Shown here piece by piece: positions 1 through 8,968 of a stretch of 64,000 nucleotides of DNA. Every line of letters begins with the position of its first letter. Within the stretch, counting starts at the first letter, position 1. The stretch is from CBDBCK01 sp965203345 (GTDB lineage Bacteria > Chloroflexota > Dehalococcoidia > Lucifugimonadales > Lucifugimonadaceae). The notes beneath the pieces are model-generated. The model had not been told where the DNA came from. It was given only the letters and a program-made list of their open reading frames with translations, and did no database searches. Position numbers and translations under genes: made by a program. The stretch lies in NCBI GenBank assembly GCA_965203345.1, contig CBDBCK010000027.1, forward strand, positions 310,001-374,000, given 5' to 3'.

Positions 1-1
1 C

Positions 2-226
2 ATGCGTGTTCTAGTGTCGGGAAGACTCCGTAGTCGTACTTGGACAGGCGATGATGGTAAAGATCGTTTCGAGAATGAGGTTATAGCGAGTACAGTTGTG
101 TTTCTTGAGCGTGCGACAGGACAGCAGGAACAAAGTGTACAGCCGCCATCCTCAGATGATGCGACAGCTCGCTCCGGAAGCACGCCTCCTCCGGAATCGA
201 TGGAGGTGGAGGATCTGCCTTGGTAA
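2..226 (+). CDS. ssb: Single-stranded DNA-binding protein, C-terminal part
   Basis: The gene enters from the left edge, so only the last 74 codons are visible. The start of this part (RVLVSGRLRSRTW, then FENEVIAS) matches the end of an OB-fold as found in bacterial SSB, which coats single-stranded DNA in replication and repair. A low-complexity Gln/Ser/Pro linker follows, and the protein ends in the acidic tip MEVEDLPW. This resembles the DDIPF-like tail through which SSB recruits partner enzymes, here with Trp instead of Phe. The stop overlaps the start of rpsR by 7 bp, consistent with the common rpsF-ssb-rpsR operon and translational coupling. Confidence 0.9.
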   Translation: MRVLVSGRLRSRTWTGDDGKDRFENEVIASTVVFLERATGQQEQSVQPPSSDDATARSGSTPPPESMEVEDLPW

Positions 227-621
227 CGCGCAATACTGCTCAAAGAAAACCACGCCCACCGCGTCGCCAAAATCGCCAGAACTATGCGAAAGAGAATCCT
301 AACCCTGGATATAAGGACGTAATGTTCCTTCGCCGTTTCTTAAATGAGCGCGGAAGAGCTGTCCCCTCCAAACGACTGGGTAGGAATGCTAAGTTTCAGC
401 GTAAGTTGCGCATAGCTATTCAGCGAGCTCGCTTTATGGCTTTGTTGCCCTACGCCCAAGAGCATAGGCGAGTGACTGCCCTCATCAGCGAACCATCTCA
501 GGAATCCGACCCAGAACAAGACAGAACAGAACACTCGTCTAATGTTGTTGATGACTCTTCCTCACAGAAAATTGCTATTGCTCCCGAAGAGGAGATCGAT
601 GGAGCACGAATGGAAGAATAG
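220..621 (+). CDS. rpsR: 30S ribosomal protein S18
   Basis: Component of the small ribosomal subunit that contacts S6 on the platform. The S18 core is at about residues 30-84 (YKDVMFLRRFLNERG, PSKRLGRNAKFQRKL, RARFMALLPY). The start is TTG at 220, inside the last codons of ssb, and a GGAGG at 208-212 lies 7 nt upstream, which supports this choice. The N-terminus is basic, and about 45 residues follow the usual end of S18. That tail is acidic and Ser/Glu-rich, so the protein (133 aa) is much longer than the usual 70-90 aa. rplI, often the next gene, is not here. Confidence 0.95.
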   Translation: MVTRNTAQRKPRPPRRQNRQNYAKENPNPGYKDVMFLRRFLNERGRAVPSKRLGRNAKFQRKLRIAIQRARFMALLPYAQEHRRVTALISEPSQESDPEQDRTEHSSNVVDDSSSQKIAIAPEEEIDGARMEE

Positions 622-818
622 AAACAGCGCTATTAAGCTCGTATTTCTCACATCAATGTTTTGTACTTTCATAACAGTCGGGTTTGTGGGAGTGTGAGTT
701 TTTGCTGGAATATTGATTGGAGGGTTTCATCCGTACTTCTTGTGACAACCTCAAAACGATAATAAATTCTACTGTTTCCAGTTTCAGTAGTTTTGTGAGA
801 AAGATGGATTATAGTTAA

Positions 819-2012
819 GTGGTTACTTCGGATCAAGACAGAGCACCCCCGACTGGCACGCCTCTGGATTTGCCTGATGACTGGGAGATAGGCAAACGAA
901 CTATCATAAAAAGGGGGGGTACAAACCGATTCCAGCTCGCTCGTATGAAAGAAGAGGCAGCCTCGCGTCGTCGTCCCCTCATAATTGCGGGCCTTTTGTT
1001 GGTTCTTGCGCTGTCTGTCGTGTTTATCTACGCTTACGTTAACACTTATGTGGTACCGCCCAGACAGACCTCAATAAAGGTACGTGACACTATTTATACT
1101 CGAGGAGACGTCATAGACTTTATTCGTTTCAATCAGAGGATAACGGAGGAGTCTGGAGAAGAATTTTCCATAGGTCTTTCCCCATTTCAATATCTGGAGA
1201 CTCTTCTGCGCTATGAGTTGGCATATCAAAGTGCCCCTCGCTTTAACATAAGTGTTACTCCAGAAGACGTGGATGACTCTGTGATAGATATTCTTGCGTT
1301 CTCCGCAATAACTGCAGGTGAGAAACCTTCTTCGGCATATCAAACTGACCTTGAAGAGGCTAAAAGACAATTCCTAAACAGAGTAGGGTTACCTGAAGAG
1401 ACCTGGCGCAGCTTCGTTCAAAGGTCGCTTTTTTTGGATAAACTCCGTGCCGTGCTGGCTCAAGACGTGCCCAGAGTACAATCGCACGTTCTCGTATACC
1501 GGCTAAATTTTCCAAGACCGCCTGATATAGAAACTAAACGCCGGATACTGCGGTCTTTGCAATCGGGAAAAAACCCTGAAGCGGTGGCTATTGAATTTTC
1601 ACTCGATCCAGACGTAGAACGTAACAAAGGCAGAGTCGGCTGGCTACCGGAAGGGATTTTAGGTACTATAGACCCGGTGCTGTTCGGTGTGAACGAAGAA
1701 GGGACGCGCTTCTTGCCGTTTAATTTTCCAAGTGAACCTTATTTAGACAACGAAACCCAAACCTATAACATATATGTGGTCGCTGATACTGATGAGACAC
1801 GCCCAGTCTCGGGCGTGCACTTTGAACAGCTTACCGATAGATCTCTGACTATATTTATGAACGAAGAGCGCCAAAGATTGGCCCTTGCCGGCGAGATTTT
1901 TATTGATCTCAATGACGAAATATATGCTTGGACTGTAGATCAATTGCAGCTTTCTTCGCAGGATCTGACACCCACTCCTGCTATTGATTTTGGGGGATTA
2001 GTTACCCAATGA
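819..2012 (+). CDS. Membrane-anchored parvulin-type (SurA/PrsA-like) peptidyl-prolyl isomerase
   Basis: Likely an extracytoplasmic folding factor. Residues 1-53 are cytoplasmic and charged, residues about 54-77 form one membrane segment, and the rest (about 320 aa) would be outside. After the anchor comes a SurA_N-like helical region (GDVIDFIRFNQR; a helix-rich stretch to about residue 215). A parvulin-like domain follows at about 220-330: SHVLVYRL, a helix with LQSGKNPEAVAIEFS, then the family-typical GRVGWLPEG. The start is GTG at 819; no clear ribosome binding site precedes it, and the next in-frame Met is well inside. It stands alone between rpsR and thrC. The parvulin assignment is by motif only, so it might be a non-catalytic relative. 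Confidence 0.75.
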   Translation: MVTSDQDRAPPTGTPLDLPDDWEIGKRTIIKRGGTNRFQLARMKEEAASRRRPLIIAGLLLVLALSVVFIYAYVNTYVVPPRQTSIKVRDTIYTRGDVIDFIRFNQRITEESGEEFSIGLSPFQYLETLLRYELAYQSAPRFNISVTPEDVDDSVIDILAFSAITAGEKPSSAYQTDLEEAKRQFLNRVGLPEETWRSFVQRSLFLDKLRAVLAQDVPRVQSHVLVYRLNFPRPPDIETKRRILRSLQSGKNPEAVAIEFSLDPDVERNKGRVGWLPEGILGTIDPVLFGVNEEGTRFLPFNFPSEPYLDNETQTYNIYVVADTDETRPVSGVHFEQLTDRSLTIFMNEERQRLALAGEIFIDLNDEIYAWTVDQLQLSSQDLTPTPAIDFGGLVTQ

Positions 2013-2052
2013 TGTTTGCATCCGAGGATTCTAGGCCGCTACATCAACAGGT

Positions 2053-3108
2053 ATGACCGACGTACTGCTGGCTCGTTATCGGGAATTTTTGCCGGTTACG
2101 GATGCTACCCCGCTTATAAGTCTCGGAGAAGGAGACACCCCGCTTGTATCCTCGCAAAGAATTGGACCTTCCTTGGGATGCAGGCTCTATTTTAAACTAG
2201 AAGGTTGTAATCCGACCGGCTCTTTCAAAGATCGAGGCATGGTACTAGCCGTAGCAAAGGCCCTTGAAAGGGGCTATCAGCGAATAGCGTGCGCTTCTAC
2301 GGGTAATACCAGCGCTTCTGCTGCTGCATACGGCGCTAGGTACGGTCTAGAAACTTTCATTTTAGTGCCTGACGGTGAGATATCAGCAGGTAAATTGACC
2401 CAAGCCGTGGCCTATGGTGCACGTATACTTTCTATCAAGGGCAACTTTGACGTTGCTCTGAAACTGATTCGAGAAATCGTTTCAAGGAGTAAAGTGGCTC
2501 TAGTCAACTCAATAAACCCAGATCGTATAGATGGTCAGAAAACCGCGGCACTGGAGATCATAGAACAACTCGGCGACGCTCCCGATATTCATTGTTTGCC
2601 AGTTGGTAACGCCGGGAATATAACAGCGTACTGGAAAGGGTATAAGGAGGCCTTCACTTTGGAAATGTCTTCTAAACTTCCTAGAATGTTGGGTTTTCAG
2701 GCTTTAGGCGCTGCTCCCATAGTGCATGGGCATACTGTAGAGAATCCTCAAACATTCGCGACAGCGATACGTATAGGGAATCCGGCTAACAAAGAGACCG
2801 CTCTTAAAGCTAGAGACGAGTCAAACGGAAGTATAGATGCTGTATCTGACGATGAGATAGCTGAAGCGTACTTTGTTCTTTCCCGCGAAGAAGGGCTATT
2901 TTGTGAACCTGCGTCTGCTGCTTCTGTGGCAGGTTTGATCAAGACTCATTCTCTAGGTTCAAGCCTCAAGGGGAAAACAGTAGTATGTGTTATGACCGGT
3001 AGCGGACTGAAAGATCTTGACGCCGTGGAGAGATTGGCTTCAGTTAATTTGCCACAATTAGCCCCTGATTTAGATAGTTTGCTTTCCGTGTTTGAGGCTA
3101 ACGTATGA
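2053..3108 (+). CDS. thrC: Threonine synthase
   Basis: PLP enzyme converting O-phospho-L-homoserine to threonine. It has the fold-type II signature TGSFKDRG at about residues 56-63, with Lys as the PLP Schiff base. It also has the STGNTSASAAAYGARYG loop that binds substrate phosphate, the PVGNAGN glycine loop near residue 183, and a C-terminal GSGLKD motif. The length (351 aa) fits the short bacterial form. The stop overlaps the next start by 4 bp (ATGA), so the following acyltransferase is probably translated with it, although no pathway link is evident. A PLP-dependent relative such as cysteate synthase cannot be excluded from sequence alone. Confidence 0.92.
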   Translation: MTDVLLARYREFLPVTDATPLISLGEGDTPLVSSQRIGPSLGCRLYFKLEGCNPTGSFKDRGMVLAVAKALERGYQRIACASTGNTSASAAAYGARYGLETFILVPDGEISAGKLTQAVAYGARILSIKGNFDVALKLIREIVSRSKVALVNSINPDRIDGQKTAALEIIEQLGDAPDIHCLPVGNAGNITAYWKGYKEAFTLEMSSKLPRMLGFQALGAAPIVHGHTVENPQTFATAIRIGNPANKETALKARDESNGSIDAVSDDEIAEAYFVLSREEGLFCEPASAASVAGLIKTHSLGSSLKGKTVVCVMTGSGLKDLDAVERLASVNLPQLAPDLDSLLSVFEANV

Positions 3109-4103
3109 CTTGCCGAGTTTCTTCTCTTACGTTTGAGGACTTTACCTCTGTCCACTCTGATTGGCTTGACTTGCAAGCAGAATCGCGCGAATCGTTTGTA
3201 TTCAACTTTCCAATATTTAAGAGTGCTTGGTGGGATATATTTGGGCAAGGCGAATTAGCGATTGCCACTCACTGGAATGAGTGTAGAGCTACTCTCATTG
3301 CCCCATTATATGTTTTGGATGGCGATGTTCGCTTTATAGGAAGTGAGGACCTATTTGATTATAACGACTTCATTTACAGTGCAGGACAGAGCGATTTAGA
3401 GCTGGAAGGCATGATAGGCGCAGTTTTGGACTATATTATCCATATGAAGGAGGTTGAACGTTTCTCATTTATCTCACTGCCTGCTCTATCTCCCACTGTA
3501 AAAGCCCTAGTAACTATGTCTGAAAAACGTGGATGGAGGGTTTCAGTAGAAGAGGAAGATAGTGCTCCACGGATTGAGCTGCCTGCAGACAAAGATGCGT
3601 ATCTAAAGATGCTCAACAAGAAGAATCGGCACGAATTGAAGCGTAAGATGCGCCGACTAGAAAATTCCGGCTCTGTACTTTTTGAAGAGTTCGCAAAACC
3701 AGATGAGATACAAGCGGAGATGGGTGATTTCTTTGTCTTACATAGGATGAGTACCAGGGAGAAGGAGCGCTTCTTGACTCCGATTCGCGAGCGGTTCTTC
3801 CGCAGAATTATGTATGATATGGCTCGCTCAGGAGCGGTGCGGCTTTACTTTTTGTCTGTGAACAGCGTGCGAACAGCAGTGTCATTGTGTTTTGTCTCTG
3901 ATGGGGTCAAGTACCTTTACAACTCTGGATATAACCCAGATTACGGTAATGTGGCTGTTGGGTTGATGAATCATGCTCTGAATATCTGGGGCTCGATACG
4001 AGATGGATACACAGTATTTGACTTTTTGCGAGGAAACGAAACGTACAAGAGTCGTTTGGGGGGAGTCCCTGCACCTATTATGCGGATCAGCATAGATATT
4101 TGA
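3105..4103 (+). CDS. BioF2/FemAB-like GNAT acyltransferase
   Basis: A 332-aa protein of the Acetyltransf_6 (CelD/BioF2/FemAB-like) group. The second half carries a GNAT fold, with KKNRHELKRKMRRL at about residues 166-180 and the characteristic FDFLRGNETYKSRLG near the C-terminus. Members transfer acyl or aminoacyl groups in the making of cell-envelope polymers and cell-surface sugars. The substrate here is unknown. The start ATG overlaps the thrC stop, and 18 bp separate its end from the glycosyltransferase downstream. This suggests a small glycan or envelope module (acyltransferase plus glycosyltransferase) transcribed behind thrC. Confidence 0.75.
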   Translation: MTCRVSSLTFEDFTSVHSDWLDLQAESRESFVFNFPIFKSAWWDIFGQGELAIATHWNECRATLIAPLYVLDGDVRFIGSEDLFDYNDFIYSAGQSDLELEGMIGAVLDYIIHMKEVERFSFISLPALSPTVKALVTMSEKRGWRVSVEEEDSAPRIELPADKDAYLKMLNKKNRHELKRKMRRLENSGSVLFEEFAKPDEIQAEMGDFFVLHRMSTREKERFLTPIRERFFRRIMYDMARSGAVRLYFLSVNSVRTAVSLCFVSDGVKYLYNSGYNPDYGNVAVGLMNHALNIWGSIRDGYTVFDFLRGNETYKSRLGGVPAPIMRISIDI

Positions 4104-4121
4104 AGAAGGAAAGCAGTTACT

Positions 4122-5354
4122 TTGTTCAACCGGGTAGCCTTTTTGAGCGTTCATGGAGATCCACTTGTACAAGCTGGAATGAAGGACGCAGGCGGTATGA
4201 ATGTATACATACTGGAGGTAGCCCGTAACCTCGCGTCCCGTGGTATAATTGTGGATGTTTTCACACGTTGTTACAGTGAACAGCTCCCTGCAACTCAACA
4301 AATCTGTCCAGGGGCACGAGTCGTATATATTCACGCTGGACCTTTTGACTCCCAAAAGGACGCTCTATACGACTTTATTCCAGAGTTTGTGCGCAATTTC
4401 AAGATTTTTGTGGCGAGGGAGGATAAACGATATGATGTTTTGTACGCGCACTATTGGCTTTCCGGCGTAGCGGGTATTGAATTATCCGATTTTCTGGACT
4501 CTCCGCTCGTGTTCAGCTTTCATACCATATACAAGGCCAAACGTCTCTCTAGGCCGGGTGAAACTGACGTTCCTGCTCGATCTAAAGAAGAACGAAGGAT
4601 AGCGCGTTTGTCAGACGTGACTATAGTGTGGACAGCGGAAGAGAAGGATGCGGTCATTAGATACTGTGAAGCTGATCCCGATAGGGTCAAAGTTGTTCCG
4701 CCAGGTATAGATGTCTCTTTGTTTCGTCCTCTTGATACTTATGAGTCCGATTTAGATGACAAGTCTCCTTTGATACTTTACGTGGGCAGGTTGGAGTTTC
4801 TGAAAGGGGTTCATATCCTTCCGGACACAGTTGCTTCGTTGGAACATTGCGGAGCGCGACTGAAGATTGTGGGCGGTGAACCCGGCTCGTACAAATTCGA
4901 ACTGATTCGACGCAGAATTGAAGAACTGAATCTAGCAGACAAGGTACAGTTGATGGGCTCTGTTCCTCGTGCTTTGCTTCCGAGTTACTACGCAGCGGCG
5001 TCCGTTTGCATAGTTCCCTCTTACTACGAGAGTTTTGGTTTTGTCGCTTTAGAAGCCGCTGCCTGTGGCCGTCCGGTTGTCGGTTTCAAAACTGCAGGGC
5101 TCTCTGCGATAATATCCGACGGTAAGACCGGTTACTTGACTTCTATGCACTGTGCTCAGTCTTTGGCTGAAAAGATCGATCTACTTCTATACAATCGACA
5201 ACTACGTCTTCGCATGGGCGAGGCTGCTCGTAGACATTCAGAGCTTTTTGACTGGGGAACCTCAATAAAGGGTCTTATAGAAACCTTTGAGCGGGTTATT
5301 CGCTCATATCGTCTAAGGGGCGGACTTAGAAGAATCGCTTCTCCATCCATGTAG
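4122..5354 (+). CDS. GT4-family glycosyltransferase, MshA-like
   Basis: GT-B glycosyltransferase of 410 aa. The N-terminal acceptor domain opens with VAFLSVHGDPL and DAGGMNVY, closely resembling actinobacterial MshA (D-inositol 3-phosphate glycosyltransferase) and sucrose-phosphate-synthase-like enzymes. Later blocks include HYWLSG, FSFHT, VVPPGIDVSLFRP and ILYVGRLEFLKG. The retaining-GT4 donor site ESFGFVALEA is at about residues 300-309. Start TTG at 4122 follows a purine-rich GAAGAAGGA at 4102-4110. Its 3' end overlaps the convergent tandem-GNAT gene by 29 bp. The acceptor is not determined: the MshA likeness and the neighbouring MshD-like architecture are suggestive only, because mycothiol is known from Actinobacteria. 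Confidence 0.82.
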   Translation: MFNRVAFLSVHGDPLVQAGMKDAGGMNVYILEVARNLASRGIIVDVFTRCYSEQLPATQQICPGARVVYIHAGPFDSQKDALYDFIPEFVRNFKIFVAREDKRYDVLYAHYWLSGVAGIELSDFLDSPLVFSFHTIYKAKRLSRPGETDVPARSKEERRIARLSDVTIVWTAEEKDAVIRYCEADPDRVKVVPPGIDVSLFRPLDTYESDLDDKSPLILYVGRLEFLKGVHILPDTVASLEHCGARLKIVGGEPGSYKFELIRRRIEELNLADKVQLMGSVPRALLPSYYAAASVCIVPSYYESFGFVALEAAACGRPVVGFKTAGLSAIISDGKTGYLTSMHCAQSLAEKIDLLLYNRQLRLRMGEAARRHSELFDWGTSIKGLIETFERVIRSYRLRGGLRRIASPSM

Positions 5355-6252
5355 TCGAAGCAAATTCCCGGAAGCCTTTCCCTGAGTATATCTTTACAGC
5401 CTTATGGTTCTCTGAATCTACCTCAAGCTCTATGCTCTTTACTCCTTCTGCCGCAAGTCGGCTTACCACGATGTTGAACATGATTTTCCCCAAACCTTTA
5501 CTTCTGTCTAGCGGATGTGTTCCCATCATGCTTACCTTCCCCTTTGAAGTTTTAGACGTGCCGACTTTTGCCCAAGCGTACGACGTTATACGTCCGTTTG
5601 AATCTTCGCTGAACAGAACTATGTCTCGCCAATCTGGCTGGGTGAGCATAGCCTCTATCTCTTCTGATGTGTTCGGAGAGTATCCAAAATGCTCCCTAAA
5701 GATTATGTTTTGAAGAGCTGTCAATTCTGCGACCTCTTCAGGAAATCTCATCTCTCTGATGCTCTCTCTGTCTTTCATACATTGGGGAGTGGGATCAACG
5801 TTTTCCAAGCGCATCATACTATATCGCCTTATGGCGATGAATCCACGATTTTTCAATAATTTAAGCTTTAGCTTGTCCTCATTAGCTCTGAAGGGCATAT
5901 GTATTGCACGAGCGTTCAGTTCTCTCACCCTGCGTAGTGATGCGTCAAGCAGTCCTTCGGCACAGCTATCCCACATGTATGAATCGGCTTCAAAGTGCAC
6001 CACACAACGCCCTATATTAAGCTCAGGTTCTATAAGAACGATGCCGTATATACGACCTTTCGCTTCCGCTATAAAAAGATTGGTCAGTGGACGCATACGT
6101 GGACCTTGGAGGTCTTTCTTAAGCAGTTTTTCGTCGGCGTGCAGATTTCTCCCACCGTGGGGAAGCTGTTTTAAGAATTTGCTTACTTCAACAATATCCT
6201 CCCATCTGAAAGGTCTTATATGGAGTTTGTATTTAAGGTTAGGTTTTTTCAC
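5326..6252 (-). CDS. Tandem-GNAT N-acetyltransferase
   Basis: A 308-aa protein with two GNAT domains in series. The first (about residues 8-150) is degenerate: it starts LHIRPFRWEDI and lacks a clear acetyl-CoA pyrophosphate loop. The second (about 160-305) keeps a recognisable motif A/B (GTHPLDRSKGLGKIMF, then LEVDSENHKAVKIYSGKGF) and should be the catalytic one. This double-domain architecture and length resemble MshD (mycothiol synthase), but many other GNAT proteins share it. The gene converges on the MshA-like glycosyltransferase, with a 29-bp overlap of the 3' ends. The substrate is unknown. Confidence 0.75.
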   Translation of the reverse strand: MKKPNLKYKLHIRPFRWEDIVEVSKFLKQLPHGGRNLHADEKLLKKDLQGPRMRPLTNLFIAEAKGRIYGIVLIEPELNIGRCVVHFEADSYMWDSCAEGLLDASLRRVRELNARAIHMPFRANEDKLKLKLLKNRGFIAIRRYSMMRLENVDPTPQCMKDRESIREMRFPEEVAELTALQNIIFREHFGYSPNTSEEIEAMLTQPDWRDIVLFSEDSNGRITSYAWAKVGTSKTSKGKVSMMGTHPLDRSKGLGKIMFNIVVSRLAAEGVKSIELEVDSENHKAVKIYSGKGFREFASTTWMEKRFF

Positions 6253-6654
6253 TATGTATATTCAGTGTTAAGCGGGTCGATATAGTCAATATAATTGCTA
6301 CTGTTCATTTTCAATCCTTCACAGATTTGAACGTTCAGGCATAAGCCTTCAATGTTCTTCTGTATACATTTTTCTGGGTTCTCAAAAAGGCAAACAGGAA
6401 CTTGCAAGAGTCTATCAGTTATATACTTTTGTTGTACATCAGATCTAAATCATATAGAGGTTGTAAGTTTGGACTTAGTCCATAATTTTAAGGCAATCGG
6501 CGTTCTCGGCTTCAGGAACCACTATCTACGGAGTATCGCACATTATGAGGTGGGCACTGATGGTCGGTGTTTGCATATGCAGAGTTAGAATGTGTATATG
6601 GTATCCCATAAAAATATAGACAAAACCGCATAGTGAACGGCGTACATTGAGATT
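6253..6654. other. Divergent intergenic region upstream of ilvB
   Basis: About 400 bp between the divergent tandem-GNAT gene and ilvB, AT-rich compared with its neighbours. A 78-codon open frame at 6352-6588 has no ribosome binding site and an implausible composition. I see no T-box motif and no branched-chain-rich leader peptide. A small palindrome TATGGTATCCCATA lies at 6597-6610, about 45 bp before ilvB, and could be an operator or the base of a hairpin. The ilv promoter is presumably here but I cannot place it. Confidence 0.4.
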
Positions 6655-8343
6655 ATGACCATAGACCGTCATTTGTCCGGCAGTCAAATAGTATGTGAGT
6701 CTCTACTCCGGGAAGGGGCAGAAGTAGTATTTGGCTTACCTGGAGGAGCAATTTTACCTTTGTACGGCGTATTATCGCAATATCCCGGGCTTCGTCATGT
6801 ACTTGTACGCCACGAGCAAGGGGCTGCTCACGCGGCTGACGGTTATGCTCGTGCTACCGGCAAGGTGGGTCTGTGCTTTGCTACATCCGGGCCTGGTGCA
6901 ACAAATTTGGTTACCGGACTTGCCACGGCAATGATGGATTCGGTACCTATAGTAGCCATTACTGGACAGGTTGGACGCTCCGCGATAGGGACAGATGCAT
7001 TTCAAGAGACCGATATAACCGGGGTTACCCTCTCGGTTACTAAGCATAACTATCTCGTGATGAAAGCAAGCGAGATCAGTACAACCATTAAGGAAGCTTT
7101 CTATATAGCACGTATTGGTCGCCCTGGTCCTGTGCTCATAGATATACCAAAGGATGTGTTTCAGGAGACTGCCGTTTATGAGACTGAACCCAATATCAAT
7201 CTGACAGGCTTTCATGTCCCAGGAGCCGGGCCCTCAAAAGACGTAAAAGCTGCTGCAGAACTCATCAATCAGGCTGATCGCCCAGTTATACTCGCTGGGC
7301 ATGGGGTCATAATATCTAACGCGTCAGACTTTCTGCTTGAATTTGCAGAAAAAGGGAACATTCCGGTTGTCACCACTTTACTGGGAATATCCTCCTTTCC
7401 GCAGGATAATCCGCTCAGCGTAGGTTTTCCCGGCATGCATGGGATGGCGTATGCGAGCCTTGCTCTGGATGAAGCCGACCTCGTGATATGTATAGGTGGA
7501 CGGTTTGATGACCGAATAGTCGGAGATGTAAGCCGCTTCTCGTCCGGCTCCCGGAAAATACATATAGATATAGACCCTTCCGAGATGAACAAATCTGTCC
7601 AAGTGGACGTGCAAGTTGTGGGTGACGCTCAAAAAACGCTTAGGGAACTTATTCCCATGACTGGCAAGGCTCTGCACACCGCATGGTTGCAAAGGATCAA
7701 TCACCTAAAGGCTGAGCATCCGTCTCTTAGAATTCGAGAAACGGATCAACTGTTAGGACAGCATGTTGTCAAAGCTATATCTGATGAGACAAAAGGAGAG
7801 GCGATAATCTGCACTGGTGTGGGGCAGCATCAAATGTGGGCAGCACAGCATTACTTGTTTCGCAAGCCAAATTCGTGGATAACGTCAGGTGGATTGGGAA
7901 CTATGGGCTTTGAAATACCGTCTGCACTCGGTGCGCAAATAGGTCGGCCAGATGCTCTGGTATGGTCTATATGCGGCGATGGTGGGTTTCAGATGACAAT
8001 GATGGAGCTGGCGACTTTGGTAGAGAATAACCTGCCTGTGAAATATGCGATTTTGAACAACAATCACCTCGGAATGATAACTCAGTGGAAAGATATGTTT
8101 TACGATGGCGACTGCCTCGGAGATAGTTACACGGCGAACCCGGATTTTGTCAAATTGGCTGAAGCTTATGGTATCACGGCAATGCGTGTGGAGACTCAGG
8201 AAGAACTTGTGCCCGCAGTACGCCAGGCCAATGCACATCCTGGTCCAGTGATACTGGACTGCATAATTGAGAAAGTAGAAAATGTTTACCCTATGATACC
8301 AGCGGGACAGAGCGTCCAAGAGTTGATGGAAGAACCTTTGTAA
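6655..8343 (+). CDS. ilvB: Acetolactate synthase, large (catalytic) subunit
   Basis: ThDP-dependent enzyme joining two pyruvates, or pyruvate and 2-oxobutyrate, the first common step to valine, leucine and isoleucine. The N-terminal ThDP domain has GLPGGAILPLYG and the catalytic Glu in VRHEQGAAHAADGYAR (about residues 52-67). A central FAD-binding domain and a C-terminal ThDP/Mg site (ICGDGGFQMTMMEL with NNNHLGM) follow. The length (562 aa) is normal. It heads the ilvBNC-leuACDB cluster, and its stop overlaps the ilvN start by one base (TAATG), so the subunits are translationally coupled. Confidence 0.97.
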   Translation: MTIDRHLSGSQIVCESLLREGAEVVFGLPGGAILPLYGVLSQYPGLRHVLVRHEQGAAHAADGYARATGKVGLCFATSGPGATNLVTGLATAMMDSVPIVAITGQVGRSAIGTDAFQETDITGVTLSVTKHNYLVMKASEISTTIKEAFYIARIGRPGPVLIDIPKDVFQETAVYETEPNINLTGFHVPGAGPSKDVKAAAELINQADRPVILAGHGVIISNASDFLLEFAEKGNIPVVTTLLGISSFPQDNPLSVGFPGMHGMAYASLALDEADLVICIGGRFDDRIVGDVSRFSSGSRKIHIDIDPSEMNKSVQVDVQVVGDAQKTLRELIPMTGKALHTAWLQRINHLKAEHPSLRIRETDQLLGQHVVKAISDETKGEAIICTGVGQHQMWAAQHYLFRKPNSWITSGGLGTMGFEIPSALGAQIGRPDALVWSICGDGGFQMTMMELATLVENNLPVKYAILNNNHLGMITQWKDMFYDGDCLGDSYTANPDFVKLAEAYGITAMRVETQEELVPAVRQANAHPGPVILDCIIEKVENVYPMIPAGQSVQELMEEPL

Positions 8344-8948
8344 TGTCCCAGAATGGTAAGATGGAATTCTCTGGCAGATCTCGACAGCGGACTATCAAGG
8401 TAACGGTCAGAGACAAACCTGGTGTTTTGGCGCGCGTAGTGATAATGTTCCGCCGCCGCGGCTTTAACATCATCAGTCTTTCCGTAGGGCCTGCTGAGAA
8501 ATCTGGCATATCGCGTATGACCATAGTTGTGGACGGTGTACCTTCAGTTGTAAACCTTGTGGCCGCTCAGCTTGGCAAATTGGTGGACGTTGTAGAAGTT
8601 CAGGACGTAACCGATAAAAATCTAGTCTGGCGGGAGTTGGCTCTTATCAAGGTCCGGGCTTTACCAGACAGCCGACATGAGATTATTGAGCTGTGCAATA
8701 TTTTTCGGGCGAGTATATTGGACATAGCAGCTAAAAGTATCACCTTTGAGATAACTGGTGGACGTTCTAAGATAGACTCTTTAATTGAGTTGCTTCGACG
8801 GAACGAAATTTTAGAAGTAATGCGCACCGGACGGATAGCAGCCTTGCGGGGAGCTATCAGTGAAGACGGAGAAGATGGAGAATTTATACCAACGGTCGGA
8901 CATCTGGAACAGTTCACTCGCTTACAGACCGGATCGGGATCAGTATAA
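8343..8948 (+). CDS. ilvN: Acetolactate synthase, regulatory (small) subunit
   Basis: Regulatory partner of IlvB that confers feedback inhibition by branched-chain amino acids. An N-terminal ACT domain is at about residues 19-90 (KVTVRDKPGVLARVV, RRGFNIISLSVG). It is followed by the C-terminal domain typical of IlvH/IlvN (KVRALPDSRHEI through EVMRTGRIAALRG). At 201 aa it is slightly longer than usual because of a basic N-terminal extension and an acidic tail. The start ATG overlaps the ilvB stop, and ilvC follows after 20 bp. Confidence 0.96.
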   Translation: MSQNGKMEFSGRSRQRTIKVTVRDKPGVLARVVIMFRRRGFNIISLSVGPAEKSGISRMTIVVDGVPSVVNLVAAQLGKLVDVVEVQDVTDKNLVWRELALIKVRALPDSRHEIIELCNIFRASILDIAAKSITFEITGGRSKIDSLIELLRRNEILEVMRTGRIAALRGAISEDGEDGEFIPTVGHLEQFTRLQTGSGSV

Positions 8949-8968
8949 GCCCAAAGCATGGAGTTTAT

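Noticed and set aside
3882..4355. A 157-codon minus-strand frame across the acyltransferase/glycosyltransferase border
   Set aside because: It is antisense to two well-supported genes and has no recognisable motifs.
6352..6588. A 78-codon open frame upstream of ilvB as a leader or gene
   Set aside because: No ribosome site, odd composition, and no run of Leu, Ile or Val codons that would suggest attenuation. No T-box sequence was found either.
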